Below are positions 16,614-25,373 of a stretch of 64,000 bases of DNA, in pieces. A program made the translations under genes and the position numbers. The stretch is taken from assembly GCF_001005305.1 (NCBI RefSeq), contig NZ_LBMH01000005.1, forward strand, positions 186,001-250,000, written 5' to 3'. The notes under the pieces were generated by a model, which saw only the letters and a program-made list of their open reading frames with translations, was not told where the DNA came from and ran no database searches. Within the stretch, counting starts at the first letter, position 1. The number at the start of each line of letters is the position of its first letter. Origin of the DNA: Kordia zhangzhouensis. GTDB lineage: Bacteria; Bacteroidota; Bacteroidia; Flavobacteriales; Flavobacteriaceae.

Positions 16614-17162
16614 CTAGTTTTTTTTCTTTTTCTCTACGTCTTTTAAGTGTTCTCCACCTGGAATATCCATTTTGCTTGTCAGCTTAGATATTTGTGTTAA
16701 ATCAATATCTCCTGTTAAAGATACAACTACAGTATTGATATTTCTTTCTTTCATTTTTACTTTATCTTCAATACCAGTAATGTACATCAACAATTCTTTC
16801 ACATGTGTTTCATCTTTTCCTTCTTTTACGTAAAACTTCATGCGAGTATCTCCATCTCTTACTTCCATCAACTCTTCCAATTCGGAAGCGCGTCCGTTAA
16901 CCCAACGTTGTAACTCTGCAGAAATGTTAGCATTATCAGTTGCCAACGTTTTTAAGCTTTTCATGCTATTTACCATTTTAAGAAAGTCTTGAGCATCAGG
17001 ATCATTACTATCAACGCCCATAGTGGCAAGCATTTTAAACATTTTCGGTTTAATAGATACGTAGGTAACATCGTCACTATCTGCGTATTTATCAAAAATA
17101 TTTTGTCCAAATGTAAGTACTGGCACTGCCAATAACATTACTACTAATACTATTTTCTTCAT
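16614..17162 (-). CDS. DUF4252 domain protein, exported
   Basis: A 182-residue protein with a signal peptide (KKIVLVVMLLAVPVLTFGQ) and the DUF4252 layout: YVSIKPKMFKMLA near the N-terminus, a central helical insert, and VVVSLTGDIDLTQISKLTSKM near the C-terminus, then a lysine-rich end. Function unknown. It begins three bases after the putative anti-sigma gene, so the order sigma factor, anti-sigma-like, DUF4252 suggests it is part of the same envelope response. Confidence 0.8.
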   Translation of the reverse strand: MKKIVLVVMLLAVPVLTFGQNIFDKYADSDDVTYVSIKPKMFKMLATMGVDSNDPDAQDFLKMVNSMKSLKTLATDNANISAELQRWVNGRASELEELMEVRDGDTRMKFYVKEGKDETHVKELLMYITGIEDKVKMKERNINTVVVSLTGDIDLTQISKLTSKMDIPGGEHLKDVEKKKKN

Positions 17163-17165
17163 TTT

Positions 17166-17588
17166 TTAATTGTTTTCTGTTATAAAAATTTTGTTTGTTG
17201 TTTCTTCAAATTGTGCTAAATGATTGATGTGACTAGCTCCAGTGTTGAAACTCTCAGACACAAGAGACATGGTCATTTTAAAATCTTCGAAAGCCTTATC
17301 GACTTGTCGTTGTTTGTGCCATTTATTAACGAATAGCCCAGTGGTCAGAACAAATACGGCGGCAACAGAAATCCACTTTAAATAGTTTTTTCTAGGTTGT
17401 AATGGAACGTTGCGAGTAAATTGCTCTTCTCGTAAGTTAGAAAAGTGTTGAAACATGGGTTTGTATTCTTCCAAATGCGGCGCCACATTTTGTTGTGAAA
17501 AATACGCGTGTAACTTTTGCTCTTCTTGAACCGAAGTTTCCGCTTCAAAATACTTCTCTACTAATTTTTCTATGTTAGCTAACTCCAT
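17166..17588 (-). CDS. Putative membrane anti-sigma-like protein
   Basis: A 140-residue protein with a cytoplasmic N-terminal part (about 1-70), one membrane helix (WISVAAVFVLTTGLFVN, about 72-88) and a short outer part. The start overlaps the sigma factor gene by 14 bases. Size, topology and position match membrane regulators that hold ECF sigma factors, although no zinc-binding anti-sigma motif (HxxxCxxC) is present. The anti-sigma role is inferred from context. Confidence 0.6.
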   Translation of the reverse strand: MELANIEKLVEKYFEAETSVQEEQKLHAYFSQQNVAPHLEEYKPMFQHFSNLREEQFTRNVPLQPRKNYLKWISVAAVFVLTTGLFVNKWHKQRQVDKAFEDFKMTMSLVSESFNTGASHINHLAQFEETTNKIFITENN

Positions 17589-18084
17589 AGTTGTGTTTTT
17601 TTATAAGTTCTTGTCTTATGTACTTTCTTGCTCTTGATAATGCTACTCGAATGGCCGTTGGGTTCATGTTCACTACTTTCGCAATTTCATCAAAATCATA
17701 CTGTTCAACATCTCTTAACTGTATAATAATTTTTTGTTGCTCAGGCAGCTCTTCCATGATTTCATGCACAAAACTGACACTATCTTTCAATTCTACTTCT
17801 CTTTGTAAAGAAGTATGCTCGTCTTTATAATTACTATGTACTAGTTTTAAATTGCCCGATTGTTTCGATTTCAATTTATCCAAACAGTAATTTTTTGTCA
17901 TTGTCATCGCAAATGCTTCCACATTCGAGTATGTCCCTACTTTATTTTTTTTAGACCACAAACGCAATAATACTTCTTGGGTTGCATCTTCAGCTTCTTC
18001 ACTAGAAACAAGCAAACGCTTTGCCAATCTGTACAATTTGTCTTTAAAAGGCATAATCATCTGTAAAAAATCTGCCTGTTTCAT
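17575..18084 (-). CDS. RNA polymerase sigma factor, ECF type
   Basis: A 169-residue sigma-70 family factor with region 2 (FKDKLYRLAKRLLVSSEEAEDATQEVLLRLW) and region 4 (ELPEQQKIIIQLRDVEQYDFDEIAKVVNMNPTAIRVALSRARKYIR) and no region 3, which defines the ECF group. It directs RNA polymerase to a specific regulon, probably controlled by the overlapping membrane protein gene. It is the first gene of an operon with that gene and two DUF4252 genes. Confidence 0.93.
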   Translation of the reverse strand: MKQADFLQMIMPFKDKLYRLAKRLLVSSEEAEDATQEVLLRLWSKKNKVGTYSNVEAFAMTMTKNYCLDKLKSKQSGNLKLVHSNYKDEHTSLQREVELKDSVSFVHEIMEELPEQQKIIIQLRDVEQYDFDEIAKVVNMNPTAIRVALSRARKYIRQELIKKHNYGVS

Positions 18085-18216
18085 GTGTATGGTTGTTTTT
18101 TTTTGGTTTGTTATAAGGAAGACGAACGAGTTAGGAATTTGTTACAAATAATTTTTATTTTACAATAATGTCGCTATTTTTAGTGTTTATAAAACAAAAT
18201 AAAGTAACATACTGCT

Positions 18217-19731
18217 ATGATAAATAAATTTATGAAGATAAAAAAATGGCTCTTTCTGTTTGTTGCAGCTTCTGCACTTACAATTAGTTGTACAGATCAA
18301 GATGACAATCTGTTTAGTGTTTCTTCAGATCTAGAGATTCAAGACTTTGTGTGGAAAGGCATGAACTTATGGTATTTTTGGCAAGGAGAAGTAGCTGACT
18401 TAGCAGATAGCAAGTTAGACAACAGCGAAAACTATATTTCTTTTTTGAGTAGTTATCCTAATCCTGCCAACTTATTTGATCATGTATTACATCCAGATGA
18501 TCGCTTTAGCGTCATCGTTAGTGATTATGAAATATTACAAAACTCCCAACAAGGTAATGCACTTTCCAATGGTGTTGATATTCGGTATATATATCTAAAT
18601 AGCGGAAGCTCAGAAGTGATTGGTTATGTTCGTTATATTATTCCAAATTCTGATGCTGATGGGAAAGACATTCGTCGTGGAGATATTGTATATGCAGTAA
18701 ATGGACAAAGTTTATATTACAATTCGGCTACCGATAATAATTTGGATTTGTTAGATCCTACTTCGTATACATTTAACTTGGCAGATTTGACCGTAAATAA
18801 CGGAGTACGTTCTATTACTCCTAATGGTAGAAATATTGATCTTACTAAAACAGCTTTAACTGAAAACCCAATTCTTATCAACTCTGTTATCAATGTAGGA
18901 AGCAAAAAAGTAGGTTATATAATGTACAATCAATTTATTTCTAATTTTGATACCCAACTAAATACTGTGTTTGCTGATTTTCAAGCACAAGGTGTAACAG
19001 ATTTGGTTTTAGATTTTCGCTACAATCCAGGTGGTTTTGTTAGTAGTGCAATTAATCTGGGAAGTATGGTTACTGGACAATTTGAAGGTCAATTATTCAC
19101 AAAGTTCAGATACAATGCTAAGATTCAACCAATTTTAACTGACGAACAAGAAAATCGTTATTTCAGAGGCTCGTTAAGTAATGGAGCGGCGATTAACAGC
19201 TTAGGATTATCAAAAGTATATGTATTAACTACAGGAAGTACTGCATCAGCTAGTGAATTGGTAATTAACTCTCTTGAACCTTATATAGATGTTGTACAAG
19301 TAGGAACCACAACCACAGGAAAAAATGAAGCTTCTGTTTCATTATACGATTCCCCTTCTTGGACATTTGGTGATGAACAATTAAATCCTAATCATAAATG
19401 GGCTATGCAACCGTTAATTTCTCGTTTGGAGAATAGCGCTGGTTTTTCTAACTACACTAATGGATTAAACCCTGATATTGTTTTGGCAGAAGACCTAACT
19501 AATATGGGAGTGTTAGGTGATGAAACAGAGCCTTTATTGGCTGCGGCTTTGAATAATATTGCGGCTGCTGGAAGAGCATTAAATGCTGATCCTAACAAGA
19601 TTGTTCCTATTGAGGCGATTACCGATAGTAAATTACAAAGAATTACAGGTAATCGTATGTATATTGAACTAAATGTGGGCGATAGCGACGATGCTTTGAG
19701 ATATCATAAATTGGTATTACCGCAAGAATAA
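18217..19731 (+). CDS. S41 family C-terminal processing-type peptidase, lipoprotein
   Basis: A 504-residue lipoprotein (KKWLFLFVAASALTISC) with a PDZ-like domain (IRRGDIVYAVNGQSL, about residues 150-165) and an S41 catalytic domain: DLVLDFRYNPGG at about 266 and the Ser motif TTGSTASASELVINSL at about 340. This is the Bacteroidota form of CtpA/tricorn-type proteases, probably acting on periplasmic or surface proteins. An alternative start is ATG at 18232, closer to the signal peptide. Confidence 0.88.
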   Translation: MINKFMKIKKWLFLFVAASALTISCTDQDDNLFSVSSDLEIQDFVWKGMNLWYFWQGEVADLADSKLDNSENYISFLSSYPNPANLFDHVLHPDDRFSVIVSDYEILQNSQQGNALSNGVDIRYIYLNSGSSEVIGYVRYIIPNSDADGKDIRRGDIVYAVNGQSLYYNSATDNNLDLLDPTSYTFNLADLTVNNGVRSITPNGRNIDLTKTALTENPILINSVINVGSKKVGYIMYNQFISNFDTQLNTVFADFQAQGVTDLVLDFRYNPGGFVSSAINLGSMVTGQFEGQLFTKFRYNAKIQPILTDEQENRYFRGSLSNGAAINSLGLSKVYVLTTGSTASASELVINSLEPYIDVVQVGTTTTGKNEASVSLYDSPSWTFGDEQLNPNHKWAMQPLISRLENSAGFSNYTNGLNPDIVLAEDLTNMGVLGDETEPLLAAALNNIAAAGRALNADPNKIVPIEAITDSKLQRITGNRMYIELNVGDSDDALRYHKLVLPQE

Positions 19732-19813
19732 GTTTAAGTATTCTTCAAGACATATTGTTAAGATAAAATATATAAAAATGGCATTCTGAACTTAATTCAG
19801 AATGGTCTCAAAC

Positions 19814-19848
19814 AAAAAACGCTTCTAAAAAATTAGAAGCGTTTTTTT
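19814..19848. terminator. Bidirectional rho-independent terminator
   Basis: AAAAAACGCTTCTAA pairs with TTAGAAGCGTTTTTT. It lies between convergent genes (S41 peptidase and B12 receptor) and can serve both. Confidence 0.9.
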
Positions 19849-19865
19849 ATTGTTTATGGTAAGAA

Positions 19866-21728
19866 TTACAAATTTAAAGAAAATCCAATTCGAACATTGG
19901 TTCCTCTAGTGGTAAACCCTGTAATCTCTGTATACTTTTCATTAAAGATATTAGACACATTTACAAAACCCTTAAAACGCTTAGTAAATGTATGATTCAA
20001 ATTCACACCAAATAAATTGAAAGAATTCAATGTTACTGTTTGAAAGGTTGCAAAATTTGTATCTAAACGATCTGAAACGTATTGGTATGACACTCCTGCA
20101 TTGGTTTTTTCTGAAAAAGCATAGGCTACATTCAAATTTGCCTTATGCTTTGGAATGCGTAATGCTTCAACATCTTTTTTTTCTGTAAAAGTATAATTTG
20201 CATTTACAGTTAAATTGTCAACCGGCATCGCAGTTACTTCAAGTTCTACTCCGTTTACTGTAAAGTCGGTTTGTACATTTTGGTATTCACCCGCAAACGT
20301 CACAAAATCAGTTACTACATAATCTATGAAATTCTTTTCTTTTCTATTAAAATATACTGCACTTGTACGCAATTTTTCAGAAAGCTTTACCTCTATTCCT
20401 CCTTCTATCGTTGTATTTTCTTCAGGTTCTAAATTAGGATTCGCTCCAAAGTTTCCAAATAATTGTGATAACGTTGGTGCAATAAATGATGTGCTATACG
20501 AACCAAATACTTTTGCATACCCAGAACCTAATCCCATACGATACGACGGATTTAAGTTATATGTAAAATGTGTTCCGTATTCACTATGATTATTCAAACG
20601 TACACCAGCGTTTACATTCAAACCTACATCTGACACATATACTACATTTACATATGGATCAATAATTGATGAAGATGCTTCTTCTGTAAAAACAGTCTGG
20701 TTATCAATATAATTTACTCCAACAACTGTATAAAATTTGTTGTTAAAATTGTACTTATTAAATACATCCAATGCAATGGTTTCTGCTTCAAAAGCAGATG
20801 GAAAAATTGATTTAAACTCACGGTCGATGGTAGTATAAGCTGCATTCAACGTTACGCTTCCGTTCGCATAAGTGTATTTGGGAGCAATTCCAAAACGGAA
20901 TTGTTCACTCTTCGACACAAAATCAGCATCACTTATAGGGAATGAATTATCGTATTCACTTTTAAAAGTATCCATAGTTCCAAAAATACGTGCCTCAAAT
21001 GTTTCAGAAAATTTATAACCTACACTTACATTCGAATTTACACGAGAAAAACGGTCACTTTCTTCTCCGATAACTGCAGACAAACCATCTGTACTTTGGT
21101 GTCCGAAACCAACAACATATGTCAAATCATCTATAGTTCCGTCAACACGTACACTATTTGAAAAGTCATTAACATTGTACTCAGAATCTTCTTGCGATTG
21201 ATTGGTTCCAAATGAGCTATTTACACGCAATGCTACAGAATCCTTAGACGCTTTTTTAGTAGTGATACTAATAACTGCGGTAGCTGCGCCACTTCCGTAG
21301 AGTGTACTAGAAGCGCCTTTAATAATTTCAATTGACTCAATTTGATCCAATGCCAACAATCGTAAATCAAAATCGTTTGCAATAGAGGAAGGATCATTCA
21401 CTTGTACACCATCAATCATAATTAATACTTGGCGATTGTTTCCTCCTCGTACAAAATAGCTTAAATTTTGTCCGGCATTACTTCTACTACCCAAAATTTC
21501 AATACCACTTTTAGTATTGATTACTTCGGCTACCGTTTTTCCTTGATTTTTTTTTATTTCTTCACTAGAAATTGTGATGACCGTTTTTCCTGAATTTTCA
21601 CGTTTTAAGGCATGACGTGAATCAGAAATAACCACTTCATCAAGCTGTTCACTTTCGTCTTGTTGCTGCGCAAACAACGCTGTACTTACCAACAACAAAG
21701 CACTAACAGATAGTACTGTTTTTTTCAT
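19866..21728 (-). CDS. btuB: TonB-dependent vitamin B12 receptor
   Basis: A 620-residue outer-membrane receptor: signal peptide (KKTVLSVSALLLVSTALFAQ), TonB-box-like region (QLDEVVISDSR), plug domain (GKTVAEVINTKSGIEI, VRGGNNRQVLIMIDGVQVNDP, IESIEIIKGASSTLYGSGA) and a C-terminal beta-barrel ending in an aromatic/hydrophobic residue (RIGFSLNL). The cobalamin assignment rests mainly on the B12 riboswitch in its leader and the divergent BtuFCD-type ABC operon. Transport is energised by TonB-ExbBD encoded elsewhere. Confidence 0.9.
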   Translation of the reverse strand: MKKTVLSVSALLLVSTALFAQQQDESEQLDEVVISDSRHALKRENSGKTVITISSEEIKKNQGKTVAEVINTKSGIEILGSRSNAGQNLSYFVRGGNNRQVLIMIDGVQVNDPSSIANDFDLRLLALDQIESIEIIKGASSTLYGSGAATAVISITTKKASKDSVALRVNSSFGTNQSQEDSEYNVNDFSNSVRVDGTIDDLTYVVGFGHQSTDGLSAVIGEESDRFSRVNSNVSVGYKFSETFEARIFGTMDTFKSEYDNSFPISDADFVSKSEQFRFGIAPKYTYANGSVTLNAAYTTIDREFKSIFPSAFEAETIALDVFNKYNFNNKFYTVVGVNYIDNQTVFTEEASSSIIDPYVNVVYVSDVGLNVNAGVRLNNHSEYGTHFTYNLNPSYRMGLGSGYAKVFGSYSTSFIAPTLSQLFGNFGANPNLEPEENTTIEGGIEVKLSEKLRTSAVYFNRKEKNFIDYVVTDFVTFAGEYQNVQTDFTVNGVELEVTAMPVDNLTVNANYTFTEKKDVEALRIPKHKANLNVAYAFSEKTNAGVSYQYVSDRLDTNFATFQTVTLNSFNLFGVNLNHTFTKRFKGFVNVSNIFNEKYTEITGFTTRGTNVRIGFSLNL

Positions 21729-21811
21729 GTAATTTTAGTTTTTTTGGGAATAAAGCATGGTGTTCCATACGCAAACTTTTATCCCGAAAGTTTGACATTA
21801 ATTATGAAATT

Positions 21812-21990
21812 TGGCAGGTCTCCTGACTTACAATTTGCTATATACCTTCCCGAAAATTCAGTGGTCATGTAGTTATAGCAACTCGTTATTGAAATGAGGT
21901 GCTGAAAAGTCTCAGCACATGCTTACAGTTGCGGGAACAGTTCAAGAATGAAGGTTTTTACTCCTTTTCACTTGATTCCCTTTTAATCCA
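21812..21990 (-). promoter_or_regulatory. Cobalamin (AdoCbl) riboswitch
   Basis: On the minus strand the leader contains the B12 box (AGTCAGGAGACCTGCC, 21813-21828) and the conserved CTGTTCCCGCAACTGTAAGC, GACCACTG and CGGGAAGG elements in the right order. It represses the receptor gene when adenosylcobalamin is plentiful. The gene ATG lies about 85 bases downstream of the B12 box. The 5' boundary is approximate. Confidence 0.95.
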
Positions 21991-22026
21991 AATATGTTTG
22001 TACATATTCAGAACCAAAATTCGGCG

Positions 22027-22034
22027 CAAACATA
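22027..22034 (-). promoter_or_regulatory. -7 box TAtgTTTG for the riboswitch transcript
   Basis: A perfect -7 match on the minus strand, 37 bases upstream of the riboswitch 5' edge. Confidence 0.45.
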
Positions 22035-22077
22035 AACATTCTTTTAGAATCTTTCTATATAAAAGATGAAATAATAG

Positions 22078-22085
22078 TACTTTTG
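22078..22085 (+). promoter_or_regulatory. -7 box TActTTTG for the B12 ABC operon
   Basis: It lies in ATAGTACTTTTGAA. It overlaps the TTG at 22083, which argues that translation starts at 22098 or 22107 instead. Confidence 0.4.
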
Positions 22086-22106
22086 AAAAAAGTAGCCATG
22101 AACTTT

Positions 22107-23270
22107 ATGAAACACCTCTCTTTTATATGTATCCTATGTTTTTTCTTTTTTTCCTGTAAAAATGAAAAGAAAAAAACTCATGATCCGCTTATACCAACAG
22201 TAGAACAAACAGATTCTTTAGAAGATTCGTTGATGTATGCTGAAAAATTTTCGATAAAAAAAACAGGAGACATTACAGTGATAACCGTTTTTTCACCTTG
22301 GCCAAATGCCGAAAAAGATTTTACCTATGCGCTACTTCCAAGAGAAAAAGCGGCTACAATTACACTTGATAGAAATGCGTATGATGCAATTGTTTTAACA
22401 CCTGTAGAACGATTAATCGTTACGTCTACAACCCATATTCCTATGTTAGAAATGCTTGGCGCTGAAACAAAACTCGTCGGATTTCCAGAAACCAATTATG
22501 TTTCATCAGAAAAAACACGCACCTTGATTGAAGCAGGTACAATTAAAGATATTGGTCAAAATGAGCACATAAATTTAGAACTCTTAATTGATTTAGAACC
22601 TGAAGTTGTTATTGGCTTTTCAATAAATGCAACAAATGCCACCTACAAGAGCATTCAAAAAGCTAATATTCCAGTAGTTTATAATGCAGATTGGACAGAA
22701 AAAACTCCTTTAGGTAGAGCACAATGGATTCAGTTTTTTGCTCCTTTCTTTCAAAAAGAATTAGAAGCTAAAGAAATTTTTCAAAAAATTGAAAATGAAT
22801 ATAATGAAGTGAAAGCTTTAGCTCAAAAAGCAACAAAAATTCCAACGGTCATGGCGGGAGCTATGTATAAAGATATTTGGTATTTACCAGCAGGTAATAG
22901 TTTTCAGGCACAGTTTTTAACAGATGCCAATACTCATTATCTATGGGCTGATTCAGAAGGTACTGGCAGTTTATCATTGAACATTGAAAGTGTACTTGAT
23001 AAAGCTGCTAATGCTGATATTTGGATTGGCCCTGGAGGTTTCAAATCTTATGAAGATCTTAAAAAAGCCAATGAGTTATATAGTCAGTTTGCCCCTTTTC
23101 AACATAAAAAAATATACAGTACAGCAAATACCATTGGAGCAACTGGAGGAACTATATATTACGAACTAGCGCCTACACGTCCTGATATGGTGTTAAAAGA
23201 CATTATCAAAGCTGCACATCCTGAGATTTTACCTGATTATAATCCTTATTTTTTTAAGCAATTACAATAA
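22107..23270 (+). CDS. btuF: Cobalamin ABC transporter substrate-binding lipoprotein
   Basis: A 387-residue periplasmic-binding-protein-type lipoprotein (KHLSFICILCFFFFSC). The fold is the TroA/BtuF-like PBP: VERLIVTSTTHIPMLEMLGAETKLVGFPETNY, LIDLEPEVVIGFS, and the C-terminal half with AGAMYKDIWYLPAGNSFQAQFL. It captures cobalamin after the outer-membrane receptor and hands it to the permease. The start at 22107 is chosen at the signal peptide; TTG at 22083 and ATG at 22098 are in frame. The substrate is inferred from the divergent riboswitch-controlled receptor. Confidence 0.88.
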   Translation: MKHLSFICILCFFFFSCKNEKKKTHDPLIPTVEQTDSLEDSLMYAEKFSIKKTGDITVITVFSPWPNAEKDFTYALLPREKAATITLDRNAYDAIVLTPVERLIVTSTTHIPMLEMLGAETKLVGFPETNYVSSEKTRTLIEAGTIKDIGQNEHINLELLIDLEPEVVIGFSINATNATYKSIQKANIPVVYNADWTEKTPLGRAQWIQFFAPFFQKELEAKEIFQKIENEYNEVKALAQKATKIPTVMAGAMYKDIWYLPAGNSFQAQFLTDANTHYLWADSEGTGSLSLNIESVLDKAANADIWIGPGGFKSYEDLKKANELYSQFAPFQHKKIYSTANTIGATGGTIYYELAPTRPDMVLKDIIKAAHPEILPDYNPYFFKQLQ

Positions 23271-23276
23271 TTCATA

Positions 23277-24308
23277 TTGTCTGACCAACCTACATATCGC
23301 GTTACCTTTTTAGTATTGAGTTTAGTACTTATCGCTGCTTTTCTTCTCAATATTAGTCTTGGGTCTGTTGCAATTCCTTTAAAAGGTATTTTTGCTGCTT
23401 TTACTGGTGGAGAAATTGAAAAAGAAACGTGGCGAATCACTATTTTAGAAATTCGTCTGCCCAAAGCAATAACTGCAATTTTGGTTGGTTGCGGACTTTC
23501 CCTCAGCGGGTTACTAATGCAAACTCTATTTAGGAACCCTCTTTCTGGTCCTTTTGTTTTAGGATTGAGTTCTGGAGCTAGCTTAGGTGTTGCAATGCTA
23601 ATTATGGGAGCTTCAGTATTTGGAGGTGTAGCTAGCTTAGTGCTTACTTCTAGCTACAGTCTAGTTATTGCGGCTAGTTTGGGAAGTTTTTTAGTTTTAT
23701 TGACGGTTATGGTCGTTTCTTTTCGAATAAAAGATACCATGTCAATCCTTATTATTGGATTAATGTTTGGTAGCATTACAGCAGCAATTGTAAGTGTTCT
23801 CACGTACTTTAGTGATGCCGAACAACTCAAACAATATATGATGTGGACTTTAGGTTCTTTAGGAAGTTTACATGCTGAAGAGTTAAGTATTTTGAGTATT
23901 TTAAGTATTGTGGGAATCATACTGAGTATTGTTGCTATTAAACCCTTAAATGCTTTTTTACTAGGTGAAAATTATGCTCGAAGCCTTGGTATTAATATTC
24001 AAAAATCACGCTACATTATCATTATTGCAACAAGTATTATGGCGGGAAGCTGTACTGCTTTTGTAGGTCCGATAGCTTTTATTGGACTGGCTATTCCACA
24101 TATTACCCGTTTATTTTTTCAAACGACCAACCATAAAGTTTTAGTCCCTAGTGTATGTTTGGTAGGTGCTATTTTACTTTTAATTTGTGATAGTATTGCA
24201 CAAGTGCCTTTTTATGATATTACCTTACCTATTAATGCTATTACTTCTATAATTGGTGCTCCGGTGGTTATTTGGTTATTGGTACGAAAGCGAAAAATGA
24301 TCTTTTAA
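23277..24308 (+). CDS. btuC: Cobalamin ABC transporter permease (FecCD/BtuC type)
   Basis: A 343-residue membrane protein with about ten helices and FecCD-family motifs: ILEIRLPKAITAILVGCGLSLSG, MQTLFRNPLSGPFVLGLSSGASLG, LGENYARSLG (contact with the ATPase) and GPIAFIGLAIPHITR. The start is TTG at 23277, six bases after the binding-protein stop; no ATG is near. It forms the inner-membrane channel of the B12 importer. Confidence 0.93.
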   Translation: MSDQPTYRVTFLVLSLVLIAAFLLNISLGSVAIPLKGIFAAFTGGEIEKETWRITILEIRLPKAITAILVGCGLSLSGLLMQTLFRNPLSGPFVLGLSSGASLGVAMLIMGASVFGGVASLVLTSSYSLVIAASLGSFLVLLTVMVVSFRIKDTMSILIIGLMFGSITAAIVSVLTYFSDAEQLKQYMMWTLGSLGSLHAEELSILSILSIVGIILSIVAIKPLNAFLLGENYARSLGINIQKSRYIIIIATSIMAGSCTAFVGPIAFIGLAIPHITRLFFQTTNHKVLVPSVCLVGAILLLICDSIAQVPFYDITLPINAITSIIGAPVVIWLLVRKRKMIF

Positions 24309-24363
24309 GTATAAACTTCATTAATCATAATGACTTCTTAAACTTGTAAACTAAAAAAAATGT

Positions 24364-25185
24364 ATTTTAGTCAACAAAAAAGCTATCGTAACAACAATTA
24401 CATATCCCGTTTTAGAAGCTGTATCGCTTTGCATTGGTTATCAGGAAAAAACGCAAACAAAAGTAATTGCTGATGCTATTAATTTCAAAATCTCTCAAGG
24501 AAAGTTAGTTGCTTTGGTTGGTGCAAATGGAATTGGAAAATCTACCCTATTGCGGACTTTAGCAAATATTCAGTTGCCACTTTCAGGAGAAATTAAATTG
24601 CAGAACAAGTCTCTATTTTCGTATTCTAATACTGAATTGGCAAAAGAAATTAGCTTGGTATTAACAGAACAAATTCCTTCAAAAAATTTAACGGTTATTG
24701 AATTGATTGCTTTAGGTCGTCAACCTTACACCAACTGGATTGGAAATCTCTCTAAAAACGATTACGAAATTATAGAAAATGCCTTGCTAAAAACCAATCT
24801 ACTCGAACTTAAGCATAGAAAATGTTATACTTTAAGTGACGGACAGTTACAAAAGGTAATGATTGCACGTGCGTTGGCACAAGATACGTCCATGATTATT
24901 TTGGACGAACCCACCACACATTTAGACATGTATCACAAAGCATATGTTTTGAATTTGCTCAAAACGCTCGCTCATGAAACTCATAAAACCATGTTATTTT
25001 CTACACACGAAATTGATCTTGCAATTCAATTGTGTGATGAAATGATTGTGATGAACAATGGTTGTGTATTTTCGGGAACACCTTGCGAACTTATTGAACA
25101 AGGTATTTTTGAAAAACTCTTCCCTACGGATCTTATTACTTTTGATGCGAGTTCTGGTAGTTTTAAAGTAAAACGTACACACTAA
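24364..25185 (+). CDS. btuD: Cobalamin ABC transporter ATPase; start codon unresolved
   Basis: ABC ATPase with Walker A GANGIGKST, Q loop VLTEQIP, signature TLSDGQLQK (a variant of LSGGQ), Walker B MIILDEPTTHLDM and H-loop STHEIDLA. The conserved N-terminal part, including the A-loop aromatic (LCIGYQEKTQTKVIADAINF), is coded in frame from just after the stop at 24352-24354, yet no ATG, GTG or TTG occurs before TTG at 24514, which is one codon before the Walker A strand and would delete about 50 needed residues. ATT at 24364 is the least bad upstream start. One extra A in the A6 run near 24376-24381 would explain it: without it, the ATG at 24360 reads in frame. End is certain, start is not. 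Confidence 0.8.
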   Translation: MLVNKKAIVTTITYPVLEAVSLCIGYQEKTQTKVIADAINFKISQGKLVALVGANGIGKSTLLRTLANIQLPLSGEIKLQNKSLFSYSNTELAKEISLVLTEQIPSKNLTVIELIALGRQPYTNWIGNLSKNDYEIIENALLKTNLLELKHRKCYTLSDGQLQKVMIARALAQDTSMIILDEPTTHLDMYHKAYVLNLLKTLAHETHKTMLFSTHEIDLAIQLCDEMIVMNNGCVFSGTPCELIEQGIFEKLFPTDLITFDASSGSFKVKRTH

Positions 25186-25320
25186 AAAAAAACGCCCTAT
25201 CCGAAAATAGAGCGTTCTTATAAAAACTAACCAACCAAAAATATATTACGACTCTCTTTACGCAAGTAACCAACTCTTTGTACTGTCATCATCGCAATAC
25301 ATTACTTATAAGACAATTTC
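25184..25320 (-). ncRNA. Structured small RNA, copy 1
   Basis: One of three related non-coding units on the minus strand. The predicted 5' end follows TTTTGGCAC near 25330. ATGTATTGCGA (25302-25292) pairs with TCGTAATATAT (25251-25241), 11 bp with two G-U pairs, enclosing a conserved core (GTTACTTGCGTAAAGAGAG). Then comes TTTTTGGTTGGTTAG and a terminator hairpin (AACGCTCTAT with ATAGGGCGTT, one mismatch) and a T run at 25191-25184. No ORF is conserved. The RNA ends at the btuD stop on the opposite strand. Confidence 0.65.
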
Positions 25321-25373
25321 TGTGCCAAAATGTTACGGCATGCCTTAAAATCTTGTAAAATAATTTTTCTTTT

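Noticed and set aside
24374-24383. Programmed -1 frameshift at the A-rich slippery run in the B12 ATPase gene
   Set aside because: The ATG at 24360 would need a +1 shift to reach the ABC frame; a -1 shift leads to the wrong frame.
24514-25185. TTG at 24514 as the start of the B12 ATPase
   Set aside because: It would remove the A-loop and first strands of the nucleotide-binding domain although these are coded in frame just upstream.
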